This document shows, one piece after another, positions 15,906-24,782 of a stretch of DNA of 64,000 bases. Location of the stretch: the NCBI GenBank assembly GCA_035309005.1, contig DATGFP010000156.1:1-64000 (forward strand). The letters run 5' to 3'. The notes under the pieces were generated by a model. The model searched no databases. It was given only the letters and a program-made list of their open reading frames with translations, and was not told the DNA's origin. The position numbers and the translations under genes are program-made. The stretch comes from DATARH01 sp035309005. GTDB lineage: Bacteria; Pseudomonadota; Alphaproteobacteria; ATCC43930; CGMCC-115725. The stretch's first letter is position 1. Each line of letters starts with the position of its first letter.

Positions 15906-17960
15906 TTAGCGCGGCGCCGCGGCGATGTTGCCGCCGTCGACCGGCTCGAACGTCCCGGTCGTGTTGCGGGCGAGCGCCAGCGCGAGAAATGCCTGCGCGA
16001 CATCCTCCGCCGTCACCTCGCGGCGCAGCAGGTTGCGCGACATGTATTCGGCTTCCCCGATGCCATAGGCGGCGGCGCGCGTCTTGATGAATTCGGGCGT
16101 CAGCAAGCCGCCGCGGATACCGTCGGCGTTGACCGCGTTGGCGCGAATGCCGTGGGCGCCGTATTCGAGCGCGTATTGCCGCATCAGAAAGAGCGTCGCC
16201 GCCTTGGGGAGGCCGTAAGGCCCGGCATCGGGCCCGGGGCTGACCGCCTGGCGCGAGACGTTGAATAGCAGAACCCCGCCGGTCCGTTGCGCCAGCATGA
16301 TGCGCACCGCGTTTTGCGCGACCGCTTGATGCGCGAAGAAATTGACTTCAAAGCTGTCGCGCAGCGCCCGCTCGTCGACTTCGCCGATGGCGCCCAGCCA
16401 CGCGGCGCCGGCGTTCGAGACGACGATATCGACCCCGCCAAACCGTTCGACGACCGCGTCAAAGGCGGCGCGCAGCGCTGCGCGGTCGGTAAGGTCGGCG
16501 GCGAGGCCGAGCCCGCCGAGCTTTGCCGCAATCGCCGCGACCGCGGTTTCGGCACGGTCGACGAGCGCGATTTCGGCGCCGGCGCCGCGCAAGGCGCGCG
16601 CGGTTGCCAGCCCGATCGTGCCGGCGCCGCCGGTAATTAGCGCGACCTGCCCGAGGAGCGGCTTTTCGACCGCGTTGCCGAGCTTGGCCTGTTCGAGCGA
16701 CCAGTATTCCATCTCGAAGAGTTCGGCTTCGCTGAGCGACTGGAAGGTGCCGACCGCTTCGGCGTCGCTGACGGTCGCGACCCAGCTTTCGGCGAGGTCG
16801 GCGGCGATCGCGGCGTCCCGCGCGCTGCGCCCGAGGCCGAAAAGGCCGAGCCCCGGCGCCAGGATGACCCGCGGCATCGGGTCGAGTTCGCGCCGCTTCA
16901 CTGTTGCGGCGGCGTTGTGGCGGGCAAAGTAGGCGTGGTAGTCGGCGACGAAGCGCCCGACCGCCTGGCGCACCGCGGCGGCGAATTCGGCGAGGCCGCC
17001 TCGCGCTGGGGCGGGCACGATCAGCGGGTAGTTTTTGGTACGGATCGTGTGGTCGGGGGTGGCGACACCGGCCAGCCCGTAGCGCTCGAGGTCGGCCCCG
17101 TCGACAAAGGCGCGCACCTGGGGCCCGCCGCGGAAATCGAGGACGAAGCGCTTGTAAAGGCCGGGCGTCGCCGGGTCGGGGATGGCGCAGGCGCCGCGCA
17201 GGATCGGCGCGACCTCGGCGACCGCTTCCGGGGCGGCCGGCAATGGCGCCGCGGCGAACGGGGCGCGGCGGCCGCGCGTCAGGCGTGCTTCGGCGAGGCT
17301 GACCAGCGCGATCATCCGCTCGTAAGCTTCGCGCGCATCTTCGCCAAAGCTGAAGATGCCGTGCTTCACCAGCACGAGGCCCTCGACGCCAGGGTCAGCC
17401 TCGAACGTTTCGGCCGCCGCCTTGGCGAGCAGAAAGCCCGGCATGATGTATGGCACGACCCCAACCCGGGGACCGTAGAGATCGGCCAGGCGTTCGGCCG
17501 CGTCGGGCTGGTCGGCTAGGCTCAAGACCGCGGTCGCGTGCGTGTGGTCGACGAATTTGTGCGGCAGGAAGGCGTGCAGCAGCGTCTCGACCGACGGGTT
17601 GGGCGCGCCCGGATCCAAAAGATTGGCGCGCTGGATGCGCACCATGTCTTCGTCCGACAGCGCGGCGCGCTGGCGCAGTTTGCGCAGCGGCGCGAGGCGG
17701 ACCGCGGGCAGGCCGGGCGGCTCGATATCCGCCATGTCCCAGCCGCTGCCCTTGACGCACAGCACCTCGGCCGGTTCGCCCAGGAGATCGGGCAGCGTGC
17801 ACTTGACCGAGGTGTTGCCGCCGCCGTGCAGCACCAGACGCGGGTCGCCGCCGAGGAGCCGCGAGGTATAGACCCGCAGCGCGACCTCGCGCGCGACCCC
17901 CGCCGCGCCGTAGCGCGCGACCATCGCCGCGGCGTCGCTGTCCGACCACAGGCTCTTCAT
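15906..17960 (-). CDS. Bifunctional class II aldolase / short-chain dehydrogenase (RhaD-dehydrogenase type)
   Basis: A 684-residue fusion. Residues about 20-400 form a class II aldolase domain with VDHTHATAVLSLAD (zinc HxH), LVKHGIFSFGEDAREAYERM and GPRVGVVPYIMPG. Residues about 425-684 are an SDR domain with ITGGAGTIG, VSNAGAAWLGAIG, a catalytic Ser in FNVSRQAVSP, YGLPK and a normal C-terminus. The family splits a sugar 1-phosphate such as rhamnulose 1-phosphate into DHAP and an aldehyde, then oxidises or reduces the aldehyde. Here it lies near otnI-otnK-otnC, whose dehydrogenase is not in the window. The stop is five bases from the convergent RRM gene. Confidence 0.88.
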   Translation of the reverse strand: MKSLWSDSDAAAMVARYGAAGVAREVALRVYTSRLLGGDPRLVLHGGGNTSVKCTLPDLLGEPAEVLCVKGSGWDMADIEPPGLPAVRLAPLRKLRQRAALSDEDMVRIQRANLLDPGAPNPSVETLLHAFLPHKFVDHTHATAVLSLADQPDAAERLADLYGPRVGVVPYIMPGFLLAKAAAETFEADPGVEGLVLVKHGIFSFGEDAREAYERMIALVSLAEARLTRGRRAPFAAAPLPAAPEAVAEVAPILRGACAIPDPATPGLYKRFVLDFRGGPQVRAFVDGADLERYGLAGVATPDHTIRTKNYPLIVPAPARGGLAEFAAAVRQAVGRFVADYHAYFARHNAAATVKRRELDPMPRVILAPGLGLFGLGRSARDAAIAADLAESWVATVSDAEAVGTFQSLSEAELFEMEYWSLEQAKLGNAVEKPLLGQVALITGGAGTIGLATARALRGAGAEIALVDRAETAVAAIAAKLGGLGLAADLTDRAALRAAFDAVVERFGGVDIVVSNAGAAWLGAIGEVDERALRDSFEVNFFAHQAVAQNAVRIMLAQRTGGVLLFNVSRQAVSPGPDAGPYGLPKAATLFLMRQYALEYGAHGIRANAVNADGIRGGLLTPEFIKTRAAAYGIGEAEYMSRNLLRREVTAEDVAQAFLALALARNTTGTFEPVDGGNIAAAPR

Positions 17961-18092
17961 CGCGCCGCGCCTCCGTCGCCATCCCGGCGCGGTTATAGCA
18001 CCGCGGCGGCTTGGCCGCGCCTGTTCCGCCTGTTCATTACACGAAGAGATCAGGCGGGCACCCGCGCCACGATGCCGTATCGCAGCGACAAT

Positions 18093-18122
18093 ATAATAAG
18101 ATTATGGCGATTCTAGAGTCGC
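18093..18122. promoter_or_regulatory. AT-rich palindromic region upstream of the fused aldolase/dehydrogenase gene
   Basis: Two inverted repeats lie in the 207-base gap upstream of the aldolase gene (its start is at 17960, minus strand). ATAAT-AAG-ATTAT spans 18093-18105, and GCGATTCTAGAGTCGC (18107-18122) is palindromic except for one base pair. The AT-rich stretch stands out in this GC-rich sequence. It could hold a promoter and operator. No regulator gene is next to it. Confidence 0.35.
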
Positions 18123-18167
18123 GATTGCCGCATTGCGCCTCTGGCGGCCCGGCCGGCTCGGCTCAGA

Positions 18168-18623
18168 TCAGTAGACCCCTTTCAGCGCCGAGGTCTCGCG
18201 CTTGACCGTCGCGGTTGGCGTGTCGTTGGCGCCGAGCAGCTTACTCTCCAGGCTGTCCGGCGCGATGCCCTGGCTGGCGACCGGCGCCCCGCCGCCGATC
18301 TGATCGGGGGCCTTCAGCGCAAAGCTCGCCTGGTCGCCCGGCTTGCCCGGGCCGGCGGTGTCGATGACCCGCTTCGCCTTGGCGGCCGAGGTGGCTTCCT
18401 GCGGCCGTGGTGCGCCGGGTTGCGGCGGCCGCAGGTCGAACTCGGGCGGGATCGTCAACGGCGCGCGCGATTCGACCGCGAACTCGTCGGGTCCCTGTTG
18501 GTCGAGGCCGACGATCTGGCGGAAGTCGGAGCACCCCGGCAGCAATAGGAACAATGCGGCGCCGGCAACCGCAAGTAGAAGGGACCGCCTTTTTCCAGCA
18601 ACAATCGGGTCATGGCCGGTCAT
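18168..18623 (-). CDS. DUF3035 lipoprotein (possible BamF-like protein)
   Basis: A 151-residue lipoprotein. A basic start (KRR) and a hydrophobic run LLLAVAGAALFLLLPGC end in a lipobox with Cys31. The mature part is Pro- and Ala-rich with PLTIPPEFDLRPPQPGAPRPQ and a C-terminal LLGANDTPTATVKRETSALKGVY, typical of DUF3035. I recall that some members are described as BamF, a small lipoprotein of the outer-membrane assembly complex in alphaproteobacteria, but the assignment is tentative. Its ATG overlaps the lspA stop (ATGA), which fixes the start and implies coupling. Pitrilysin-type peptidase genes, which I recall following this gene in relatives, are not here. Confidence 0.82.
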   Translation of the reverse strand: MTGHDPIVAGKRRSLLLAVAGAALFLLLPGCSDFRQIVGLDQQGPDEFAVESRAPLTIPPEFDLRPPQPGAPRPQEATSAAKAKRVIDTAGPGKPGDQASFALKAPDQIGGGAPVASQGIAPDSLESKLLGANDTPTATVKRETSALKGVY

Positions 18624-19123
18624 GGCGCAATATCTTCCCCCCGTTCTGCTTGCGGCGGCGAGCGCCGCGACCGCAAACCATCGAGCAACATCGCCGCCAC
18701 CCCTAGGCAAATGGCGCTGTCGGCAAGATTGAACGCCGGCCAATACCATGAGCCGGCATGAAAATAAAGGAAGTCGATGACCGCACCGATGCGCAGCCGG
18801 TCGATCGCGTTGCCGATCGCGCCGCCGATCACCAGGCCGATCGCGAGCGCGAGAAAAATCGTAGCGACGCGGCTCAGCCACACTAGCAGCATGACGACGA
18901 TCAGCCCGGCGACCACCGCAAAGACCACCGAGTTGACGCCGGTGCGGTTGAGGAAGCCGAAGCTGACGCCGCTGTTGCAGGTCAAGACGAGCTGCAGAAA
19001 CGGGGTTACCGCCTCGTGGTGGAGGACGCACCCGGTTTCGTGAAAATGCCGCAGCAGCGCGAATTTGCTGAGCTGGTCCAGGGCTGCGGCCGCCGCCGCG
19101 GCGGCCAGGCCGCGCCCCAGCAT
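18620..19123 (-). CDS. lspA: Prolipoprotein signal peptidase (signal peptidase II)
   Basis: A 167-residue inner-membrane aspartic protease with four hydrophobic segments. Catalytic Asp117 (GAVIDFLYFH) and Asp135 (FNLADSAICLG) are present, along with the family motifs GVSFGFL and GNAIDRLRIGAVIDF. It removes signal peptides from diacylglyceryl-modified prolipoproteins, which may include the DUF3035 lipoprotein encoded next to it. The start overlaps the ileS stop codon (TGATG), and the stop overlaps the next ATG, so ileS, lspA and the lipoprotein form a coupled chain. The N-terminus is unusually Ala-rich (nine Ala in residues 5-14). Confidence 0.96.
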   Translation of the reverse strand: MLGRGLAAAAAAAALDQLSKFALLRHFHETGCVLHHEAVTPFLQLVLTCNSGVSFGFLNRTGVNSVVFAVVAGLIVVMLLVWLSRVATIFLALAIGLVIGGAIGNAIDRLRIGAVIDFLYFHAGSWYWPAFNLADSAICLGVAAMLLDGLRSRRSPPQAERGEDIAP

Positions 19124-21999
19124 CACGCGGCGTCCGGTTGCGCCGGGATGGCGCCGCGCTCGATCACCGCGGCGCAGCGTCGGCACAGATCGGGGTGCCC
19201 CGCGACCTCGCCGATTTCTGGCAGCACCCGCCAGCAGCGCTCGCAGCGCTCGCCTTGGGCGGGCGCGACGACGACCGCGATCCCTGGCACGTCGGGGAGT
19301 GTGAAGGCGCCGTCGGGCGGCGGCGCGGCGCTCGCGGTACCGGCCGAGGTGATGCACAATTCGGCCAGATCGACGCCGCGCAGCACCGGCAATAGCCGCT
19401 CCGGCACATGGAGCGCGACCGCCGCCTGCAGGCTGGAGCCGATCCGCTTGGCGGCGCGCTCCAATTCGAGGGCGCCGGTGACGACGCGGCGCACGTCGCG
19501 CAACTCGCTCCAGCGCTGCCCGAGCGCCGGGTCGTGCCAGGCGCCCGGCACCGCGGCGAAGAGTTCGAGATGGACGCTGCGCCCCGGTGTGTCGCCGTGG
19601 CGCGCCAGCCAGGCCTCCTCGGCGGTGAAGCAGAGGATCGGCGCCAGCCAGCGGGCCAGGCAATCGAAGGTGCGTTCCAGCACGGTGCGGGTCGCGCGCC
19701 GGCCCAACTCGTCGGCGCCGTCGCAATAAAGCCGGTCCTTGCGAATGTCGAAATAGAACGCCGACAGATCGACCGCGCAGAAATTATGCAGCGCGGTGAA
19801 CATCGCGTGGAAATCATAGTCGGCGATCGCCCGGCGCACGATTTCGTCGAGTTCGGCGAGACGGTGCAGCACCCAGCGCTCGAGCTCGGGCATTTCGCTC
19901 GGCGCGACCGCCTCCGCTGCCGAAAAGCCGGCGAGGGCGCCCAGGAGGTAGCGCAAGGTGTTGCGCAGGCGGCGGTAATTGTCGCCCATGCGCTTCAGGA
20001 TCTCGGGGCCGAGGCTGAGATCCTCGGTGTAGTCCGAGGCGACGACCCAGAGGCGCAGGATGTCGGCGCCGCTCTCCTGGATCACATCCTGCGGCGCGAC
20101 GACATTGCCGAGCGATTTCGACTGCTTGCGTCCGCTCTCATCGAGGATGAAGCCGTGCGTCAGTACCGCCTCGTAGGGCGCGCGGCCGCGCGTGCCGCAG
20201 CTCTCGATCAGCGAGGAATTGAACCAGCCGCGATGCTGGTCGGAGCCTTCGAGGTAGAGCGAGGCCGGCCATTTCAGCTCGGGCCGCTTTTCGAGGACAA
20301 AGGCGTGGGTCGAGCCCGAATCGAACCACACCTCGATGATGTCGGTGACCTTGTCCCACTCGGCCGCGTCGTAGGCGTCGCCGAGGAAGACCGCGGCGTC
20401 GGTGGTGTACCAGGCGTCCGCGCCGTCGCGCTCGACCGCCTGGGCGACGCGCTCGACGACCGCCCCGTCGCGCAGCGGCTCGCCAGTCTTCTTGTTGACG
20501 AAAACCGAGATCGGCACGCCCCAGCTGCGCTGCCGCGAGACGCACCAATCGGGCTTCGATTCGATCATCGCATGGATGCGGTTGCGGCCCTGTGGCGGGA
20601 TCCAGCGCGTCTCGTCGATCGCCGCGAGCGCCTTCTCGCGCAGCCCGTTCGCCGCCATGCTGATGAACCATTGCGGCGTGTTGCGGAAGATCAGCGGCGC
20701 CTTCGAGCGCCACGAATGCGGGTAGGAATGGACGAGCGTGCCGCGCGCCAGAAGGCCGCCCGCCGCGTCCACCGCGGCGATCACCACGCGGTCGGCGTCG
20801 CCCGCCTTGCCGTCCGCCCGGTAGACCGCGTGGCCGGCGAAGAGCGGCACTTGCGGCAGGTAAACCCCGTCCGGCCCGACCGTATCGGGGACCGGCAAGC
20901 CGTTCGCCTGGCCCAGTTCCCAATCGTCGGCGCCGTGGCCGGGCGCGATGTGAACGAGCCCGGTACCCTGGTCGGCGACGACGAAATCGGCGGGCAAGAG
21001 CGGCACCGCGAAATCGTAGCCCTGGCCCTTGAGCGGATGGCGCGCGATCGTGCCGGCGAGCGCGGCTCCGGGCAGCACGTGCAGGACCGTATGCTGCTCG
21101 ATCGCCGCAATCCGGCAGAGCTCCTCGACCAGCGGCAGCGCCACCAGCAGCTTTTCGCCGAGTTCGTGCGGCCCGCGATAGGGCACCGCGCGGCTCGCCT
21201 CGGCGACGGAATCGACCTGGATCACCGCGTACTCGAGGTCGGCGCTGTAGGCGATCGCGCGGTTGCCGGGGAGCGTCCACGGCGTCGTCGTCCAGATCAC
21301 CGCGGCGGCGCCGGCGAGCGCCGGCAGGCTCGGACGCTCGATCGGGAAGCGCACCCAGACGGTATTCGAGCGGTGGTCGTGGTATTCGACCTCGGCTTCG
21401 GCGAGCGCGGTCTGCTCGACGACCGACCACAAAACCGGCTTCGCGCCCTTGTAGAGCCCGCCATTGACGAGAAACTTGCCGATCTCGCGGACGATCTGCG
21501 CCTCGGCGTCAAAGCTCATCGTCAGGTAGGGGTGGTCCCAGTCGCCGATGACGCCGAGCCGCTCGAACTGCGCCTTCTGCACCGCGACCCAATGGGTCGC
21601 GAAATCGCGGCACTCGCGGCGGAACTGCGCGATCGGCACGCTGTCTTTCGACTGCTGCTTGGCGCGGTATTTTTCCTCGACGATCCACTCGATCGGCAGG
21701 CCGTGGCAGTCCCAGCCCGGCACGTAGGGCGCGTCCTTGCCGCTCATCTGCTGGGCGCGGTTGATGACGTCCTTCAGGATTTTGTTCAGCGCGTGGCCGA
21801 GATGGATGTCGCCGTTGGCGTAGGGCGGCCCGTCGTGCAGGACGAATTTTTCGCGGCCCTGCGCGCTCTCGCGCAGCTTGTCGTAGAGGCGCATCGCCTG
21901 CCAGCGGGCGACGAGGCGCGGCTCCAAGAGCGGCAGGCCGCCGCGCATCGGGAAATCGGTTTTTGGCAGAAAGACGGTCGGACGGTAGTCCGTCGGCAT
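19123..21999 (-). CDS. ileS: Isoleucyl-tRNA synthetase
   Basis: A 958-residue class I synthetase charging tRNA-Ile. The HIGH motif is HLGH (66-69) in PPYANGDIHLGHALNKIL, and the KMSKS motif is KQSKS (625-629). The CP1 editing domain lies between (GYDFAVPLLPADFVVADQGTGLVHIAPGHGADDW). The C-terminus carries a zinc-binding knuckle CERCWRVLPEIGEVAGHPDLCRRC, typical of the bacterial type 1 enzyme. No T-box leader is visible upstream, as expected outside Gram-positives. It heads a coupled unit with lspA and the DUF3035 gene. The ribF gene lies upstream on the same strand with a small ORF between. Confidence 0.98.
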   Translation of the reverse strand: MPTDYRPTVFLPKTDFPMRGGLPLLEPRLVARWQAMRLYDKLRESAQGREKFVLHDGPPYANGDIHLGHALNKILKDVINRAQQMSGKDAPYVPGWDCHGLPIEWIVEEKYRAKQQSKDSVPIAQFRRECRDFATHWVAVQKAQFERLGVIGDWDHPYLTMSFDAEAQIVREIGKFLVNGGLYKGAKPVLWSVVEQTALAEAEVEYHDHRSNTVWVRFPIERPSLPALAGAAAVIWTTTPWTLPGNRAIAYSADLEYAVIQVDSVAEASRAVPYRGPHELGEKLLVALPLVEELCRIAAIEQHTVLHVLPGAALAGTIARHPLKGQGYDFAVPLLPADFVVADQGTGLVHIAPGHGADDWELGQANGLPVPDTVGPDGVYLPQVPLFAGHAVYRADGKAGDADRVVIAAVDAAGGLLARGTLVHSYPHSWRSKAPLIFRNTPQWFISMAANGLREKALAAIDETRWIPPQGRNRIHAMIESKPDWCVSRQRSWGVPISVFVNKKTGEPLRDGAVVERVAQAVERDGADAWYTTDAAVFLGDAYDAAEWDKVTDIIEVWFDSGSTHAFVLEKRPELKWPASLYLEGSDQHRGWFNSSLIESCGTRGRAPYEAVLTHGFILDESGRKQSKSLGNVVAPQDVIQESGADILRLWVVASDYTEDLSLGPEILKRMGDNYRRLRNTLRYLLGALAGFSAAEAVAPSEMPELERWVLHRLAELDEIVRRAIADYDFHAMFTALHNFCAVDLSAFYFDIRKDRLYCDGADELGRRATRTVLERTFDCLARWLAPILCFTAEEAWLARHGDTPGRSVHLELFAAVPGAWHDPALGQRWSELRDVRRVVTGALELERAAKRIGSSLQAAVALHVPERLLPVLRGVDLAELCITSAGTASAAPPPDGAFTLPDVPGIAVVVAPAQGERCERCWRVLPEIGEVAGHPDLCRRCAAVIERGAIPAQPDAA

Positions 22000-22218
22000 G
22001 GTCAGCCCCTGGATGAATGCGGCAGGAAGAGGACGCCCCGATCCTCAGCCGAGGATCGGGCTCCTAATTCGCAGCATCCATCCGCGGCGCGCCAGCATGC
22101 CGCAGATATAGCAGCCGAATGAGGCAAATTCGAGGTGGTTGTCGGCGGGTATTTTCAGCGGACGCGCGCGGCCCGCGGCACGGCACCGCTCAGGGGTAGC
22201 AAGCCGGGCAGTGGCGCC

Positions 22219-22425
22219 TTAACTCGGCAGCAGGTAGTTGGTTTTTTGGTTTTCTTGTTCGCGCCGCTCGACGCCGGAGCGATGCACCCGCGCCAACCGC
22301 ACACTGAAGCGCCCGGCGCCGTGGATTTCGCTGAGCCGGTCGATCTCGCGATAGGCGTCAACCAGCGTCAAATGCTCGCTCAGGTCCTTGTCCCGGAGCG
22401 AATCGAATACTGCAAAAGTAGCCAT
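22219..22425 (-). CDS. Small hypothetical protein
   Basis: A possible 68-residue protein beginning MATFAVFDSLRDKDLSEHLTLVDAYREIDRLSEIHGAGRFSVRLARVH and ending in a charged, hydrophilic tail. A GGAG lies eight bases ahead of the ATG. The first half looks like regular alpha-beta sequence with balanced composition rather than a random GC-rich frame. No family is recognised. It sits between ileS and ribF, both on the same strand. Confidence 0.45.
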   Translation of the reverse strand: MATFAVFDSLRDKDLSEHLTLVDAYREIDRLSEIHGAGRFSVRLARVHRSGVERREQENQKTNYLLPS

Positions 22426-22629
22426 GCCTGCGTTCTCCGCGCGAAGGGGGGGCCGCGAGAACCCGCGTCATACATGAAGATGCACACGACGACGCTCGAA
22501 TGCAACGGAGTTTTAACCATCGCTCGGCTCCCCCAACCAAAGAGCTAGGGGAAACCGCCCAGCGCATGATGTCGCCACGGGCCGCGCTACTATTTGCCGC
22601 ACGAAAGCCTAGAGCAGCGGCGGGTTTCG

Positions 22630-23622
22630 CTAGGCGCCGGAGGACCGAGCCTTTGCCAGGAGCGCGCGCGCCGCCGCGGCGTCATCGGCGATCTGCGCCT
22701 TTAACGCGTCTAACCCGGCGAATTTTCGCTCCGGCCGGATGAAGTCGACCAGCGAAACCCGCAGATGGCGGCCATAAAGATCGGCGTCGACATCGAAAAG
22801 ATGCGCCTCGAGCCGCGGCTCGGGGGTGCCGACGGTCGGGCGCAGGCCGATATTGGCGACGCCGGGAATCGCGCGCCCGGCGAAGGCGTCGTCCGGGCCG
22901 TCGCCGGCGACCCGCACCGCGTAAACCCCGAAGGCCGGGCGCAGATATTCGCCAAGCCCGAGATTGACGGTCGGGAAACCGATAGTGCGGCCGCGCCGGT
23001 CGCCGACCATGACGCGGCCGTCGATCTCCCAGAAGCGGCCGAGCTGGGCCGCCGCCTCGCGCGGCTTGCCGTCGCGCAACAATTCGCGGATATGGGTCGA
23101 GGAATAGACCGCCGCGTCGGGCGCGCGCACCGGCTCGATCACGGTGACGCCGAAGCCGTGCGCCGCCCCGGCCTCGCGCAACAATTCGGGCGTGCCGTGC
23201 CGGCGGTTGCCGAAGGTGCAGTCGTGGCCGACGACGATATGGCTGACGCCGATCGCGCCGAGCAGCAATTCGTCGATGAAGGATTGGGCGGTCTTGCGGG
23301 CGAAGGCGAGGTCGAAATGCTGGACGAACAGGAGGTCGACCCCGAGCCGCGCGATCTCGCGCTGCTTGACGCGAAACGGGGTCAGCCGGAACGGTTCGCC
23401 CGCTTGCCCGCCCGTTTGCCCGCCGACTTGCATGAAGACGCTGCGGGGGTGCGGCTCGAAGGTCAGCACCGCGGCCGGCACCCCCATCGCGCGGGCGCGG
23501 TCGCGGGCGGCGCCGATCAGCGCCGCGTGCCCCTGGTGCAGCCCGTCGAAATTGCCCATCGCCAGCACCGCGCCTCGCGGATGGCGCGAACCGGGCCCGG
23601 GATGTCTGACGATGCGCAGCAC
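22630..23622 (-). CDS. ribF: Bifunctional riboflavin kinase / FAD synthetase
   Basis: About 330 residues. The N-terminal FAD synthetase domain has AVLAMGNFDGLHQGHAALI (nucleotidyltransferase HxGH-like site), VLTFEPHPRSVF and VVGHDCTFGNRRHGTPELL. The C-terminal riboflavin kinase domain has GRTIGFPTVNLGLGEYLRPAFGVYAVRV, IPGVANIGLRPTVG and EAHLFDVDADLYGRHLRVSLVDFIRPERKF. It converts riboflavin to FMN and FAD. The start is uncertain: GTG at 23622 gives LRIVRHPG, near the usual family start, while GTG at 23652 would add ten residues. It is divergent from the Rieske oxygenase gene. Confidence 0.95.
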   Translation of the reverse strand: MLRIVRHPGPGSRHPRGAVLAMGNFDGLHQGHAALIGAARDRARAMGVPAAVLTFEPHPRSVFMQVGGQTGGQAGEPFRLTPFRVKQREIARLGVDLLFVQHFDLAFARKTAQSFIDELLLGAIGVSHIVVGHDCTFGNRRHGTPELLREAGAAHGFGVTVIEPVRAPDAAVYSSTHIRELLRDGKPREAAAQLGRFWEIDGRVMVGDRRGRTIGFPTVNLGLGEYLRPAFGVYAVRVAGDGPDDAFAGRAIPGVANIGLRPTVGTPEPRLEAHLFDVDADLYGRHLRVSLVDFIRPERKFAGLDALKAQIADDAAAARALLAKARSSGA

Positions 23623-23727
23623 GGCTGATTTTGCGTTCGGGATGGAGGACACTCTCGGATCGCGGCGAAAATAGCGGGTGACGCGGCGGAGCGATAGCCT
23701 CGCCGCCCGGCACGGGAGAAAACTCGA

Positions 23728-24765
23728 GTGGAGGATGCGGCGGCGCCGTTGCGCGAAGCCTGGTACTACGCGGCGCCGAGCCGCAGCGTCGGGCGCGGCC
23801 GGCTGGTTGCCCGCACCATGCTCGGAGAACCGGTGCTGCTCGGGCGGGGCGACGACGGCGTGGTTTTCGCGCTGCGCGACATCTGCCCGCATCGCGGCAT
23901 GCCCCTGTCGCAGGGCGCCTTCGACGGCGGCGAGATCGAGTGCTGCTACCACGGCTGGCGCTTTGCCCCTGACGGGCGCTGCACGCTGATCCCCTCGCTG
24001 GCGGCGGGGCAGAACTTCGACCTCGCGCGGGTCGCGGTCCCCCGCTACAAGGCGCACGAGGCGCAGGGCAACATCTGGGTCTATTTCGGCGACGATCCCC
24101 AAGGCGCGCCCGAGCCGCCGCCTCTCGCGGATGTCCCCGAATCGGCGGCGCCCGACCTCGTCGAGACGATGCGCTTCGCGGCGGCGATCGACCATGCCGT
24201 CGTCGGGCTGATGGACCCGGCGCACGGCCCCTTCGTGCACCGCGCCTGGTGGTGGCGCTCGCGCCGCTCGATCCATGAGAAGGCGAAAGCCTTCGCCCCC
24301 TCGCCGTTCGGCTTCACGATGAGCCGGCACGCGCCGTCGAGCAACTCGCGGGCCTACCGGCTATTGGGCGGCGCGCCCGAGACCGAGATCGCCTTCCGCC
24401 TGCCGAGCGTGCGGATCGAAGAGATCACGGCGGGTCGCTACCGCGTCCTCAACCTGACGGCGCTGACCCCGGTCGACGACAAGACGACCGAAATCAACCA
24501 CTGCATCTATTGGAACGCGCCGTGGCTCAGCCTCCTGAAGCCGGCGCTGCGGCCCTATGTAAGGGCTTTCCTGCGCCAGGACCGCGACATCATGGAACGC
24601 CAGCAGCAGGGCCTGGGCTTTGCGCCGGTGCTGTCGTTGATCGACGACGCCGACACGCAGGCGCGCTGGTATTACCGGCTGAAGGAGGAATACCGCCGCG
24701 CCCGCGCCGAGGGGCGGCCCTTCGTCAACCCGGTCAGCCCGCGCACCTTGCGCTGGCGCAGCTGA
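23728..24765 (+). CDS. Rieske 2Fe-2S aromatic ring-hydroxylating oxygenase, alpha subunit type
   Basis: A 345-residue oxygenase. The Rieske cluster ligands are Cys53-His55 (CPH) and Cys72-His75 (CCYHGW). The catalytic mononuclear iron site is in DHAVVGLMDPAHGPFVHRAWWWR, with the two His and an Asp from the adjacent domain. These enzymes use electrons from a ferredoxin or reductase to hydroxylate or demethylate aromatic substrates; no reductase gene is next to it. The start is GTG at 23728 with GGGAGAA upstream. The hisI start follows 17 bases after its stop. Confidence 0.88.
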   Translation: MEDAAAPLREAWYYAAPSRSVGRGRLVARTMLGEPVLLGRGDDGVVFALRDICPHRGMPLSQGAFDGGEIECCYHGWRFAPDGRCTLIPSLAAGQNFDLARVAVPRYKAHEAQGNIWVYFGDDPQGAPEPPPLADVPESAAPDLVETMRFAAAIDHAVVGLMDPAHGPFVHRAWWWRSRRSIHEKAKAFAPSPFGFTMSRHAPSSNSRAYRLLGGAPETEIAFRLPSVRIEEITAGRYRVLNLTALTPVDDKTTEINHCIYWNAPWLSLLKPALRPYVRAFLRQDRDIMERQQQGLGFAPVLSLIDDADTQARWYYRLKEEYRRARAEGRPFVNPVSPRTLRWRS

Positions 24766-24782
24766 AAAGCGAGGAGTGCGGC

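Noticed and set aside
19408..22122. A long open frame opposite ileS that would encode about 900 residues
   Set aside because: It is the antisense of a certain gene. Its composition is dominated by Arg, Gly, Ala and Asp and it has no domain. Long antisense frames are expected in such GC-rich coding DNA.
22000..22218. T-box or other tRNA-responsive leader before ileS
   Set aside because: No T-box or specifier-loop pattern is visible, and T-boxes are not expected in alphaproteobacteria.
23623..24330. Extension of ribF upstream to 24330
   Set aside because: It would run opposite the Rieske oxygenase gene and adds unrelated sequence. RibF family starts match GTG at 23622 or 23652.
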